From positions 1-64,000 of the forward strand of contig NZ_BMQC01000014.1 of NCBI RefSeq assembly GCF_014647915.1: a stretch of 64,000 nt of DNA. The letters are read 5' to 3'. The stretch is from Pilimelia terevasa. GTDB taxonomy: Bacteria; Actinomycetota; Actinomycetes; Mycobacteriales; Micromonosporaceae. Every line of letters starts with the position of its first letter. Position 1 is the first letter of the stretch. A program made the translations under genes and the position numbers. Below, piece after piece: positions 45,448 through 54,263 of the stretch. The notes under the pieces were generated by a model. It had not been told where the DNA came from. It did not search any database and worked only from the letters and a program-made list of their open reading frames with translations.

Positions 45448-45500
45448 AGCCGTGATGGTAGGCCGCGGCGCCCCTGCCCGCGGCCCCGGCGGGCAGGCCG

Positions 45501-47030
45501 TCAATCGGGGGCTCCGGGCGGGACGAACGGCAGGCCCCGCGGCGGGCCGTCGGTGACGAGGCGCCACAGCGCCCCGGTGTCCAGGTGCTCCTCCACCAGG
45601 TCGGCCAGCAGGTCCAGGGTGGCCTCCCGGGCGGCGCCGAAACGCGTGTCGGGCGCCACCGCGAACCCGCCGCGGCCGGCGGCGCGGGCGGCCTCGGCCA
45701 GGAACCGCCGCCGGAACCCGTCGGACTCGAACGCGCCGTGCCAGTGGGTACCCACGACGTCGCCGGCCCGCGCGCCCTCGGCCGCCCCGTCGTCGCACCG
45801 GATGAACGGCGCCGCCGCACTGGCGCTGACCTGCCCGTGGTGGATCTCGTACCCCGTTACCGGCACCCCGTCGTACGCCGCGCCCGCCACCGGCCGCACC
45901 GTCTTGCGGGGCGCGAAGGTCACCTCCACCGGCAGCAGCCCGAGCCCCTCGACCGTCCCCCGGCCGCTCTCCACGTCGTCGTGGATCCGCCTGCCCAGCA
46001 TCTGGAACCCGCCGCAGATGCCCAGCAGCGGCCGGCCGGCGCGGGCGTGCGCGACGACGGCGTCGGCGAGCCCCGTGCGGCGCAGCCACGCCAGATCGTC
46101 CACAGTCGCCTTGCTGCCCGGCAGCACGACGAGGTCGGCGTCGGCGACCTCGGCCGGCTCGGTGACCAGGCGGACCCGGACGCCCGGCTCGGCCGCGAGC
46201 GCCTCGACGTCGGTGGAGTTCGAGATCCGCGGCAGCCGTACCGCGGCGACGCGCAGCCACTGGCTGCCCACCGGCGGCCCGGGCCGCCCGACGACCGCGC
46301 CGTAGGCCAGCGAGTCCTCGCCGTCGAGCCAGAGGTCGGCGGCGTAGGGCAGGACGCCGAGCGTGGGCCGGCCGGTCCGCTCCCGCAGCAGGTCGAGGCC
46401 CGGCCGGAGCAGGTCGAGGTGCCCGCGGAACTTGTTGACGACGAACCCGGCCACCAGCGCCTGGTCCGCGGCCGACAGCAGCGCGAGGGTGCCGAAGAAC
46501 GCGGCGAACACGCCGCCCCGGTCGATGTCGCCGACGACGACCGTAGGGAGCCCCGCGTGCCGGGCCAGCCCCATGTTGACGAAGTCGTCCGCGCGCAGGT
46601 TGACCTCGGCCGGGCTGCCGGCGCCCTCGCAGACCACGACGTCGAAGTCCCGCCGCAGCGCCTCGTACGTGTCGAAGACCGTGCCGGCCAGTCGCCGCTT
46701 CCAGACCCGGTAGTCGCGGCCGGCCGCGGTGCCCACCGCCTCGCCGAGGACGACGACCTGGCTCGTCATGTCGCCGCCGGGCTTGAGCAGCACCGGGTTG
46801 AACCGCACGTCCGGCGCCAGGCCGCAGGCCGCGGCCTGCATGGCCTGCGCGCGCCCGATCTCCCCGCCGCCGCGCGCCGTGACCGCGACCACCGAGTTGT
46901 TGGACATGTTCTGCGCCTTGAACGGCGCCACGGCCACGCCGCGGCGGCGCAGCCACCGGCAGATGCCGGCGGTGACGACGCTCTTGCCGGCATCGGAGGT
47001 CGTGCCCGCGACGAGCAGGCCGCCGCTCAC
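45501..47030 (-). CDS. cobQ: cobyric acid synthase
   Basis: 509-residue ATP- and glutamine-dependent amidase that amidates four side chains of the corrin ring (adenosylcobyrinic diamide to cobyric acid). N-terminal P-loop-like domain: [16 protein letters not shown] and [11 protein letters not shown]-terminal class I glutamine amidotransferase: [11 protein letters not shown] with the nucleophile Cys and [12 protein letters not shown] with the catalytic His. GTG at 47030 overlaps the cbiB stop (GTGA). Length fits the family. Confidence 0.96.
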   Translation of the reverse strand: MSGGLLVAGTTSDAGKSVVTAGICRWLRRRGVAVAPFKAQNMSNNSVVAVTARGGGEIGRAQAMQAAACGLAPDVRFNPVLLKPGGDMTSQVVVLGEAVGTAAGRDYRVWKRRLAGTVFDTYEALRRDFDVVVCEGAGSPAEVNLRADDFVNMGLARHAGLPTVVVGDIDRGGVFAAFFGTLALLSAADQALVAGFVVNKFRGHLDLLRPGLDLLRERTGRPTLGVLPYAADLWLDGEDSLAYGAVVGRPGPPVGSQWLRVAAVRLPRISNSTDVEALAAEPGVRVRLVTEPAEVADADLVVLPGSKATVDDLAWLRRTGLADAVVAHARAGRPLLGICGGFQMLGRRIHDDVESGRGTVEGLGLLPVEVTFAPRKTVRPVAGAAYDGVPVTGYEIHHGQVSASAAAPFIRCDDGAAEGARAGDVVGTHWHGAFESDGFRRRFLAEAARAAGRGGFAVAPDTRFGAAREATLDLLADLVEEHLDTGALWRLVTDGPPRGLPFVPPGAPD

Positions 47031-48130
47031 CGCTGCCGCCCGGCCGCGACGGCCCGCCGCCGCGACGCGGGCACCTCCTCCGGTGGGGCCGCCCGGCCGC
47101 CGGTGCGGTCGGGCGGCCCGACACCGGCGGGACGCCCTCGGCGCCCCAGGATCCGGGCCAGCGCGCCGCCGGCCCCGACCGCGGCGACGGCGCACAGGAC
47201 ACCGGCCAGCCCGACCAGGCCGGAGAGCCGCGCGGCGCGGCGGGCCGCGTCGGCGCCGGGCGCGGGCCCGTCGCCCAGCAGCGGCCGGGTCTCGGTCCGC
47301 CCGGCGTACGCGTTGCGGCCGCCCAGGCGCACGCCCAGCGCGCCGGCCATGGCGGCCTCGCACTGGCCGGCGTTGGGGCTCGGGTGGTCGGCGCGGTCGC
47401 GGCGGAACACCCGCCACGCCTGCGCCCGGTCCGCGCCCGCCAGGGGCGCCACCGCCACGATCAGCAGGCCGGTCAGCCGGGACGCCGCGAGGTTGGCGAG
47501 GTCGTCGAGCCGGGCGGCCGGGGTGCCGAACCGGGCGTACCGGGGCGACCGGTGGCCGACCATCGCGTCGAGGGTGTTGACGGCGCGGTACCCCAGCAGG
47601 CCCGGCAGTCCGGCGACGGCCCCCCAGCACAGGGGCGCGACGACCGCGTCGGAGGTGTTCTCGGCGACCGACTCGACGGTGGCCCGGGCCAGGCCGGCCG
47701 CGTCCAGCGCCGCCGGATCCCGGCCGCACAGGTGTCCCAGCCGGGCGCGGGCGCGGTCCAGGTCCCCCGCGTCGAGGGCGTCGGCCATGACGGTGGCCTC
47801 CCGCCGCAGGGTCCGGCCGCCGAGGACGGCCCAGGTACCCGCCGCGACCGCGACCCCGCGCAGCACAGGCCGGCGCCGCGTCGCCCGCTGGACGGCGACG
47901 CCGACCAGCACGGGGGCCGCGACGGCGAGGCCCGCGAACACGGCGCCGGCGCCTCGGCCCGGCCGGTACGTGGCGCGCTCCAGGAACGCGGCGAACCGGC
48001 CGAACCCCGCGACCGGGTGCCCGCGTCGCGGATCGCCGTACGCCGCGTCCAGGGCGAAGCCGGCCACGAGCCCGCCGGCCTGCGCCACGAACGCGGCCCA
48101 CGGCGAGGACGGCCGGTACTCCCTGGTCAT
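47027..48130 (-). CDS. cbiB: adenosylcobinamide-phosphate synthase CbiB (membrane)
   Basis: 367-residue integral membrane enzyme joining the aminopropanol (phosphate) arm to cobyric acid. Family hallmarks: [21 protein letters not shown] at the N-terminus, [41 protein letters not shown] and [22 protein letters not shown] near residue 255, with several hydrophobic segments between. The C-terminal Pro/Arg-rich tail is extra. ATG at 48130 with GGGAGG 4 bases before. First gene of the cbiB-cobQ unit. Confidence 0.95.
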   Translation of the reverse strand: MTREYRPSSPWAAFVAQAGGLVAGFALDAAYGDPRRGHPVAGFGRFAAFLERATYRPGRGAGAVFAGLAVAAPVLVGVAVQRATRRRPVLRGVAVAAGTWAVLGGRTLRREATVMADALDAGDLDRARARLGHLCGRDPAALDAAGLARATVESVAENTSDAVVAPLCWGAVAGLPGLLGYRAVNTLDAMVGHRSPRYARFGTPAARLDDLANLAASRLTGLLIVAVAPLAGADRAQAWRVFRRDRADHPSPNAGQCEAAMAGALGVRLGGRNAYAGRTETRPLLGDGPAPGADAARRAARLSGLVGLAGVLCAVAAVGAGGALARILGRRGRPAGVGPPDRTGGRAAPPEEVPASRRRAVAAGRQR

Positions 48131-48232
48131 GTCGCCTCCCTGCGCAGTTGTCGACGCCGGCACCCTGTCGCGGACGGGCGCCGCCTCGACGGCGCGCCGA
48201 ATGTCACCGCAGCCTAGACCGCGGGGACGTCC

Positions 48233-49000
48233 CTAGATCGAAGCTGCCCAGGGACCGGCCACGGGCGTGACCCCCGGGGCGCTGGCCGGCCCGGCCGGCC
48301 CGTCGTCGTCCGGCTCGTCGTCCAGCGGGTCGGCGTCGGCCGGGTCGTGATCCCGCGGACCGTCGTGGACCTCCCGGCGACCGTCGGCGGCGAACCCCCC
48401 GCCGCGCAGCGCGCGGACGGCGTCGTCCGGGGACTCGTCCGGGACCGGGCCCTCCTCGGGCGCCCCGACCCCGCGCGCGTAGGAGCCACCGCCCCCGTAC
48501 CGCCCGGGGTTGTACCCGTCCCCGCCGTCGGGGCCGACCCACCGCCCCCCGCCGGGCGGCGGCACCGCGAGGGCGGACTCCCCGCGGACCCGGCCGTCGT
48601 GCTCCGGCCCGGCGACCTCGCTCGTACCGGGCACCGGCCGGTTGCGGGTGAACGCGCTACGCCCGCGGGCCAGGTCGTGGCCGACCGACACCGCCTCCAG
48701 TTCGTACGTCGTCCGGTTCACGCCGTCGGCGTCGGTCCAGTCGCGCGTGTACAGCCGGCCCACCACGACGACCGGGTCCCCCACCATCACCGAGGCGGCC
48801 ACGCCCTCGGCCAGCCTGCGCCAGCAGTTGACGCGCACGCGCAGACTGTCGCCGTCGACCCAGGCGCCGGTCTCCCGGTCGAAGCGGCGGGAGGTGGAGG
48901 CCACCTTGAAGTTGGCCACGAGGGCCTGGGTGCGCTGGGTCCGCCGCCAGGTCGGCGCCACCAGGACGTTCCCGGTGATGGTCAGGTAGGTGTCGAACAC
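48233..49000 (-). CDS. single-stranded DNA-binding protein with unusual C-terminus
   Basis: 255 residues. The OB-fold N-terminus is clear (MFDTYLTITGNVLVAPTWRRTQRTQALVANFKVASTSRRFDRETGAW, then VNCWRRLAEGVAASVMVGDPVVVVGRLYTRDW). After residue 125 comes a long Gly, Pro and Asp-rich linker, but the protein ends in PVAGPWAASI instead of the acidic DDDIPF-like tip used to recruit partners. It may be the secondary Ssb of actinobacteria. GTG start with GGAGGAGG 5 bases upstream. No replication genes flank it. Confidence 0.88.
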   Translation of the reverse strand: MFDTYLTITGNVLVAPTWRRTQRTQALVANFKVASTSRRFDRETGAWVDGDSLRVRVNCWRRLAEGVAASVMVGDPVVVVGRLYTRDWTDADGVNRTTYELEAVSVGHDLARGRSAFTRNRPVPGTSEVAGPEHDGRVRGESALAVPPPGGGRWVGPDGGDGYNPGRYGGGGSYARGVGAPEEGPVPDESPDDAVRALRGGGFAADGRREVHDGPRDHDPADADPLDDEPDDDGPAGPASAPGVTPVAGPWAASI

Positions 49001-49184
49001 GTGGGCCTCCTCCGCTGGGAGCGCCCACCTTCGCCCCGGTGCCGCGCCGACCGCCACCGCCGCGGCGACTCGCCTGTGGATACCGGTCCGGCTGTGGATA
49101 TCAGGGCGTCCCACATGGAGACCTGATACGGAGGGGGCCGCCGAAGCGGGAGCCGGCGGGGCAATTCGGTCGTACGATCCGGGA

Positions 49185-50132
49185 ATGGAGATGGACCTGC
49201 TCGGCCCGCCGTACGAGAAGACCACCATCACGCTGCCCCCCGACGACGAGGGCCCCGTCGTCGCCACCCTCGTCCGCCGCCGGGCCGCCCGGCCCACCAC
49301 CCGCGCCGTCCTCTACGTCCACGGCTTCGTCGACTACTTCTTCCAGACCCACCTCGCCGACTACTACGCCGACCGCGGCTGGGACTTCTACGCCCTGGAC
49401 CTGCGCAAGTACGGCCGCAGCCTGCTCCCCCACCAGACCCCGAACTTCTGCCGCAGCCTCACCGAGTACCGCCCCGAACTCGATGCCGCCGCCCGCCTCA
49501 TCCGCGACGACGACGGCCACGACCGGCTCCTGCTCCTCGGCCACTCCACCGGCGGCCTCATCGGCGCGCTGTGGGCCCACGCCCGGCGCGCCGAGCGGAT
49601 CGTCGACGGACTCGTCCTGAACAGCCCGTTCTTCGACTTCCAGGCGCCGTGGCTGCTGCGCCGGCCGGTGCTGGGCGCGCTCGCGGGCGTGGGGCGGGCC
49701 CGGCCCGGCCAGGTGTTCCTGCCGGGCCTGACCCCGCACTACGGCGAGAGCATCCACGCCTCGCGGCGCGGCACCTGGGCGTACGACCTCGCCTGGAAGC
49801 CGCTGCGCGGCTTCCCGATCCGCGCCGGCTGGCTCGGCGCGATCCGGGCCGGCCAGCGGCGGCTGCGCGCCGGGCTGGCGATCGACGTGCCGGTCCTGCT
49901 GACCATGTCGGACCGCAGCTACCTGGGCTCGCGCTGGCACGACGACGTCACCAGCAGCGACGCCGTGCTCAACGTCGCGCACATGGCCCGCTGGGCGCCG
50001 CAGCTCGGCCGGCACGTGACCCTCGTGCGGATCGCCGGCGGGCTGCACGACCTGACGCTGTCCGCGCCGCCGGTGCAGGCCGAGGTGTTCGCGGAGTGGG
50101 GGCGCTGGCTGGGCGCCTACCTGGAGGCGTGA
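49185..50132 (+). CDS. alpha/beta hydrolase (serine aminopeptidase/lipase-like)
   Basis: 315 residues. The fold is recognisable by YVHGFVDYFFQTHLADYYADRGWDFYALDLRKYGRSL, the nucleophile elbow LLLGHSTGGLIGALW (Ser in GHSTGG) and a late His in IAGGLHDLTLSAPP. It resembles monoacylglycerol lipase-like (Hydrolase_4) enzymes. Substrate unknown, cytosolic. ATG at 49185, ribosome-binding site weak, an alternative ATG two codons later. Divergent from ssb across a 184-base gap. Confidence 0.88.
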   Translation: MEMDLLGPPYEKTTITLPPDDEGPVVATLVRRRAARPTTRAVLYVHGFVDYFFQTHLADYYADRGWDFYALDLRKYGRSLLPHQTPNFCRSLTEYRPELDAAARLIRDDDGHDRLLLLGHSTGGLIGALWAHARRAERIVDGLVLNSPFFDFQAPWLLRRPVLGALAGVGRARPGQVFLPGLTPHYGESIHASRRGTWAYDLAWKPLRGFPIRAGWLGAIRAGQRRLRAGLAIDVPVLLTMSDRSYLGSRWHDDVTSSDAVLNVAHMARWAPQLGRHVTLVRIAGGLHDLTLSAPPVQAEVFAEWGRWLGAYLEA

Positions 50133-50202
50133 CGGGCGCCCGGACGGCGGCGTGCCGGGCGCGGCGCGAAAGGGTAACCTGCTCACGGCCACGCGGCCGC
50201 AG

Positions 50203-50275
50203 GCGCCCGTAGCTCAGCGGATAGAGCAGCTGCCTTCTAAGCAGTTGGTCGCAGGTTCGAATCCTGCCGGGCGCG
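50203..50275 (+). tRNA. tRNA-Arg (TCT)
   Basis: Acceptor GCGCCCG pairs with CGGGCGC, anticodon loop CTTCTAA gives TCT, T-loop GTTCGAATC. No CCA is encoded. No second copy of its 3' end exists in the window, so no element is inserted here now. Confidence 0.95.
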
Positions 50276-50367
50276 CCTGGCGAGAATGCGATCGACAACA
50301 GCCGTCTGTCCGCAGAATGCGCCCCCCACGCACTCGCATAACGCGGGACACATTGTCCAGATCTAGA

Positions 50368-51261
50368 TCACCGTGACGAATCGCGCGCGATTTCGAGAAT
50401 TCGCTGTATTGCGCCAATCACAAGCTTGGGCTGCTCTGTTTGGATGTAGTGACCCGAGTCGACGAACCGCAGCTCGCCGCGCGGAAATTGCGCCGTGAAT
50501 TCCCGCAGGGCCTTCTTCCTCGCGGCCACGACGTCGGCTGCCGGCCAACCCGGCGGCACAGCACCCCCTCTGGTCGAGGCCAGGACGCAGACTGGGATAG
50601 TCACGGCCTTGGGCACGAGTACCTCCGCCTGCCGAAGCGTGTCGAAGAAGTCGACACGCTCGGGGTTCCGTTCTTCCTGCGCCATCGCCGAAATCCGCTC
50701 CCGCTCCGGGATCAGACGGTATGTCTCGACATCAGCCGGCAGGGAGGGGTCAACCAGCACGAGCCCCGTCACCGCAGCGGGGTAGGTGCCGGCGTACATG
50801 GCCGCCAGCAGGCCCCCGAACGAGTGGCCGACCAGCACACGAGGCGCCGGCGTGGCGGTCACCGTCATGATCTTGTGCAACTCGCGGACACTGTCCCTGC
50901 CCGTGTGCCTCGTCGGGACGCGATCACTCGTGCCCGTGTTCACCCGGTCGTAGGCGCAGGTGCGGACGAGCGGAAAGGCGGGGGCCACCCCGGTCTCGAA
51001 CCACGTACCCAGATTGTCGCCCAACCCGTTCTCGAACACGATCGCGGGTGAGCCGCCGCCCCTGCAGTTGACGTTGAGCATGTGTCCGCCCGCATCGACC
51101 CGCGAGACGACCCAACCGGTGGTGGCCTGGAGCGATGCGACATCTGTCCCACTCCCGGCGGCCCGCTCCGAAGGGCTGGATTGACATCCGACCAGGATCC
51201 CCAGCAACGCCACACACCAGACCGTTGTCAAGTGGCGACGCCCGATCACGATCATCGACAC
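50368..51261 (-). CDS. lipoprotein alpha/beta hydrolase
   Basis: 297 residues with a lipoprotein signal peptide ending in the lipobox LVGC (about residues 21-25) and then a hydrolase domain: IVFENGLGDNLGTW, DRVNTGTSD, nucleophile elbow LVGHSFGGLLAAMY with Ser, ASLP Asp region and the late His in FVDSGHYIQTEQP. Probably anchored to the outer face of the membrane. GTG at 51261 is preceded by GGGAGG 7 bases upstream. The base composition is lower in GC than most neighbours, which hints at more recent acquisition near tRNA-Arg. Confidence 0.83.
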   Translation of the reverse strand: MSMIVIGRRHLTTVWCVALLGILVGCQSSPSERAAGSGTDVASLQATTGWVVSRVDAGGHMLNVNCRGGGSPAIVFENGLGDNLGTWFETGVAPAFPLVRTCAYDRVNTGTSDRVPTRHTGRDSVRELHKIMTVTATPAPRVLVGHSFGGLLAAMYAGTYPAAVTGLVLVDPSLPADVETYRLIPERERISAMAQEERNPERVDFFDTLRQAEVLVPKAVTIPVCVLASTRGGAVPPGWPAADVVAARKKALREFTAQFPRGELRFVDSGHYIQTEQPKLVIGAIQRILEIARDSSR

Positions 51262-51469
51262 AGCCGATCCTCCCTGTGGGTCGCCCACGTTGGCAGACGC
51301 TTCAGTCTCTCGAACGACTCACGATCTCGCCGGTCCCCGGCAGGGAATCGCACTCTATTCCCGGCACGCAAACGCCGCTGGGCGTGGCACGGCCTGCCGA
51401 AAACGCAGTCGTAGCGCGACGCTGCGTTCCGACAACGGCCGGATAAGCGAGCATCTGCCCCGCGCCCGG

Positions 51470-52198
51470 TCAGGAACCCGCGCCGGTCTGGCGGCCGGGC
51501 AGTACACAGAACTCGTTGCCGTCCGGATCGGCCAGCACGACGGCGCCGTCCGCGCCGACCTCGACCCTGGTGGCCCCGGCGGAGACCAGCCGTTCGACCT
51601 CCGCCCGGTGGTCGCCGCCGACAGGCGGGGCGAGTACGAAGCGCTGCCGGTTCCTGCCGTGCCTCGGGGCCACCGGCGGGCCTCCCCACGCGATCTTCGT
51701 ACCGCCGTGCGGCGACTGGATCGCCGTCTCTTCGTCCTGGTCCCACACCAGCGGCCAGTCCAGCGCCGCGCTCCAGAAGAGGCCGACCGCCCGGCTGCCG
51801 TCGCAGGCGACCTCGCCGAGGAGGCCGCACCCCGCGAGGAAGGCGTTGCCGAACTCGATCACGCAGAACTCGTTGCCTTCGGGGTCGGCCAGGACCGCGT
51901 GCCCCTCCTCGGGCCGCTGCCCCACGTCCAGGTGCCCGGCCCCGAGCCGCAGCGCGGTCGCCACCGTGCGCTCCTGGTCGGGTGGCTCGGCGCTGGTCAG
52001 GTGCAGGTGTACGCGGTTGGGGCCCACCCCCTGCGCTCCGCCCGGAACGAACCGGAGGCCCGGCCGGGTGTCCCCGCCAGGCAGGAGCACACCACCGGCG
52101 TCCTCGACGACCTCCCGGCCGAGCAGGCCGGCCCAGAACCGCGCGAGGTGCCGCGGTCGGGTCGCGTCGAAGCAGACCGCGAACAGTCGACACGTCAT
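51470..52198 (-). CDS. two-domain VOC (glyoxalase-like) protein
   Basis: 242 residues forming two VOC modules. The first is LFAVCFDATRPRHLARFWAGLLGREVVED through LADPEGNEFCVIEFGN, and the second ends in VVLADPDGNEFCVLPG. The ADPxGNEFC elements and conserved His in HLHLTSAE are metal/ligand positions. Function may be antibiotic binding or a dioxygenase-like activity. No specific substrate. The ATG at 52198 is chosen over an in-frame GTG three codons upstream. Confidence 0.85.
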   Translation of the reverse strand: MTCRLFAVCFDATRPRHLARFWAGLLGREVVEDAGGVLLPGGDTRPGLRFVPGGAQGVGPNRVHLHLTSAEPPDQERTVATALRLGAGHLDVGQRPEEGHAVLADPEGNEFCVIEFGNAFLAGCGLLGEVACDGSRAVGLFWSAALDWPLVWDQDEETAIQSPHGGTKIAWGGPPVAPRHGRNRQRFVLAPPVGGDHRAEVERLVSAGATRVEVGADGAVVLADPDGNEFCVLPGRQTGAGS

Positions 52199-52370
52199 CG
52201 CAGACACCCCCGGTCAGTAACTCACCGCCCGCCGTGAGCCTGTCCGCCCCCGGCCGGGCGAGGGTACGGGAGCGTCGGCAGTACCCACAGCCGATTATCC
52301 GCCGCCGTCGGTCGGACCGTCGGCGAGCCGCCGGGCCTGGGGCACAGACACCCCCGCCGGGCCGCGACCG

Positions 52371-52403
52371 CCGCGCCGCGCCGCGCCGCGCCGCGCCGCG
52401 CCG
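52371..52403. repeat. pentanucleotide microsatellite (CCGCG)n
   Basis: Six uninterrupted CCGCG units plus a partial seventh (33 bp), flanked by non-repeat sequence. Such a tract is prone to slippage. It is not inside a supported gene. Confidence 0.85.
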
Positions 52404-52785
52404 AGAAAATCTGTGTGCTGACCGGTAGACATCCTGGTTGTGTCCAGATATTCTTTCCCACATCCCAGAAGCAGTTCCGCGAAGACGCAGACGGAGTGCC
52501 CGCGCCTGACGGGCCAGCGGGCCGGGTCCTTGGGGCCCGCCCGCACCAGCACCACATGCCTTCCCAGGCACCGCGGCCAGAGCGGTAAGGGCCGTCGCCG
52601 GAGGGCAGTAGCACCGAAGTCACAGGAAACAGAGGGAAAGGGAGGGCCACACCGTTGGATCGCCCGCCCCCGGCCGCACGCGAAGGGTCAGGCGCGGACG
52701 CCGCAGTTTCCATCGTACGAAAGGTGGTTCTCCGGTCACGTTTTACGCGGTCCCCGCATGCGAGGCACTCTCGCCCGGTGCGGAC

Positions 52786-52813
52786 TTGACAAGCCGACAC
52801 TGTCGGTGAAGGT
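52786..52813 (+). promoter_or_regulatory. candidate promoter with a dyad operator in the spacer
   Basis: A consensus -35 TTGACA (52786-52791) is followed by the perfect palindrome CCGACA-C-TGTCGG (52794-52806) and then GAAGGT (52808-52813) as possible -10. The dyad lies between the two elements as in classic MerR promoters. The gene 64 bases downstream encodes a MerR-type helix-turn-helix protein, so autoregulation is likely. Confidence 0.5.
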
Positions 52814-52876
52814 GTTTTGACCCGTCAGCCCTGGGCCCCGGTGCTTCCGCGCCGGGGCCCCCGTTCTGGAGGTGGC

Positions 52877-53176
52877 ATGGGCCGATCCGACGACATGATG
52901 GACGACGAGAACCATCCCGCCTACACGATGGGGCGCGCCGCCGAGATCGTCGGCTGTACCCAGGATTTCCTGCGCCGGCTCGGCGCGGCGGGACTGATCG
53001 ATCCGCACCGCTCCGCGGGCGGCCACCGGCGCTACTCCCGCGGCCAGCTACGCCTGGCCGCGCGCGCCCAGCAGATGTGCGCGCAGGGCACCGATCTGGC
53101 GGCCGCCTGCCGCATCATCGCCCTCGAAGACCAGCTCGCCGAGGCGCAGCGGCGCCCGTCGCGCCCACACTCCTGA
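52877..53176 (+). CDS. small MerR-like helix-turn-helix regulator
   Basis: 99 residues. The MerR winged helix is nearly the whole protein: YTMGRAAEIVGCTQDFLRRLGAAGLIDPHRSAGGHRRYSRGQL, followed by a helix LAARAQQMCAQGTDLAAACRIIALEDQLAEAQ, which may dimerise. It has no effector-binding domain and only two scattered Cys, so it is a stand-alone DNA-binding protein of the type common in streptomycetes and relatives. GGAGGTGGC precedes the ATG directly. An upstream dyad suggests autoregulation. Confidence 0.82.
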   Translation: MGRSDDMMDDENHPAYTMGRAAEIVGCTQDFLRRLGAAGLIDPHRSAGGHRRYSRGQLRLAARAQQMCAQGTDLAAACRIIALEDQLAEAQRRPSRPHS

Positions 53177-53203
53177 CCCGGCGCGGCGCCCGGCACAGCC
53201 CGC

Positions 53204-53713
53204 TCAGGTCGCCGTGGCCTCGCGGAGCGCGGCGACGGCGGCGGGGGCGTCCGGCACGGTGACGGTCACGGTCCGGCCGGTGCGCAGCGTCAGCCGCAGC
53301 GTCGGCCCCGACCGGACGGTGCAGCAGGTGCGGCGCGGGGTCCACCAGAACCCGTAGGCGACGCGCCACAGCGGCAGGTCGATCACCTCGGCGTGCGCGA
53401 TCTGGTCGAGGCGGTAGGTGCAGCGCGGCCAGCCGAACAGTCCGAAGCGGACCGAGACGCCGTTGGGACCGGCCGTCGTGCGGACGCTGCCGGCGGTCAC
53501 CGCCTCGGCGAGCACCCCGACGACGACCAGCAGCAGCGGGACCGCCGCCGCGCGTCCGTCCGCGGGTTTCCCCATGATCAGCAGCGGTACGGCCAGCACG
53601 GCGCTCAACGCCACCACGGGCCAGTTGGTCGCCCGCCCGGTGTAGATCGCGTACCGGCCCGGTCCGGCCCACGCGGATGCGGTCATCGGAGACACCGTCC
53701 TTTCGGTGGTCAC
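53204..53713 (-). CDS. PH-domain-like membrane protein
   Basis: 169 residues with two membrane helices (about 30-47 and 55-75), then a bacterial PH-like domain: VSVRFGLFGWPRCTYRLDQIAHAEVIDLPLWRVAYGFWWTP and LRLTLRTGRTVTVTVPD. GTG at 53713 overlaps the stop of the GntR gene (GTGA), so the two are co-translated. Such pairs are frequent in actinobacteria. The regulator probably controls itself and this protein. Function unknown. Confidence 0.8.
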   Translation of the reverse strand: MTTERTVSPMTASAWAGPGRYAIYTGRATNWPVVALSAVLAVPLLIMGKPADGRAAAVPLLLVVVGVLAEAVTAGSVRTTAGPNGVSVRFGLFGWPRCTYRLDQIAHAEVIDLPLWRVAYGFWWTPRRTCCTVRSGPTLRLTLRTGRTVTVTVPDAPAAVAALREATAT

Positions 53714-54057
53714 GTCAACGCCTCGATGAGGCGGATCAGGTCACTGCGTCCGAGCCCGTGCTGGCGGGCGAGGGTCACCAGCAGCCGGGCCGCCTCGGTG
53801 ACCGGGGCGGGTTCCGGGGCGGCGGCCGCCACCCGCGCCCCCCGGCCGCGGCGAAACTCCAATACGCCCTCGTCGCGTAGCTGCCGGTAGGCGGCCAGCA
53901 CGGTGTTGCGGTCGACCGACAGGGCCGCGGCGAGCTCGACCGCCGGCGGAAGCTGTTCGCCGACGCGCAGCTCACCGGAGGCCACGCCCTGCCGCACGCA
54001 CCTGATGATCTGGCGCTGGAGCGACTCCCGGGCCGAATGATCAATTACCCACCTCAT
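53710..54057 (-). CDS. YtrA-type GntR regulator, likely leaderless
   Basis: 115 residues: only a GntR winged helix (ARESLQRQIIRCVRQGVASGELRVGEQLPPAVELAAALSVDRNTVLAAYRQLRDEGVLEFRRGRGARV) plus a short helical tail (about 85-115), as in the YtrA subfamily. The ATG at 54057 has no ribosome-binding site, but a -10 TATAGT ends 9 bases upstream, so the mRNA likely begins at the start codon. The downstream PH-domain gene is coupled by a GTGA overlap. Confidence 0.82.
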   Translation of the reverse strand: MRWVIDHSARESLQRQIIRCVRQGVASGELRVGEQLPPAVELAAALSVDRNTVLAAYRQLRDEGVLEFRRGRGARVAAAAPEPAPVTEAARLLVTLARQHGLGRSDLIRLIEALT

Positions 54058-54066
54058 AGTACTAGC

Positions 54067-54096
54067 ACTATAGGCACCATTTGGCAGTCCGGTCAA
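54067..54096 (-). promoter_or_regulatory. promoter and operator of the GntR/PH-domain pair
   Basis: On the minus strand TTGACC (54091-54096), an 18-base spacer and TATAGT (54067-54072). The start codon follows 9 bases later. Between -10 and ATG runs the imperfect palindrome AGTNCTAGNACT (about 54058-54069), suitable as GntR operator, which would give simple autorepression. Confidence 0.68.
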
Positions 54097-54263
54097 CCTG
54101 CGGGAAGGACGTCCACCCAGGTCGTGCTCAGGTCAGGCTGCTGTCGCAATGGCGACAGAGGGCTGGCAGGGACGGCGCGGGCTGGCAGCATCGACCGCTA
54201 CCGCCCGGCACCGGGACCACCGGCCGTGCGTCGTACCGCAGTCGCTGACGAGGGAGCCCCGCC

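Larger units (their letters stand above)
52199..52876. other. 678-base non-coding region with a GC microsatellite and the MerR-like promoter
   Basis: No supported gene. The left part has a pentanucleotide repeat, the middle (about 52410-52740) is of moderate GC without clear signals, and the right end carries a promoter-like block with an operator dyad and a G/C hairpin (GGGCCCCGG-N10-CCGGGGCCC, 52832-52859) just before the MerR-type gene. A small RNA cannot be excluded. Confidence 0.6.

Noticed and set aside
52222-52800. Minus-strand open frame through the microsatellite
   Set aside because: Its translation is low-complexity, includes the repeat tract and shows no start signal or recognisable domain. 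The region is better left as non-coding.
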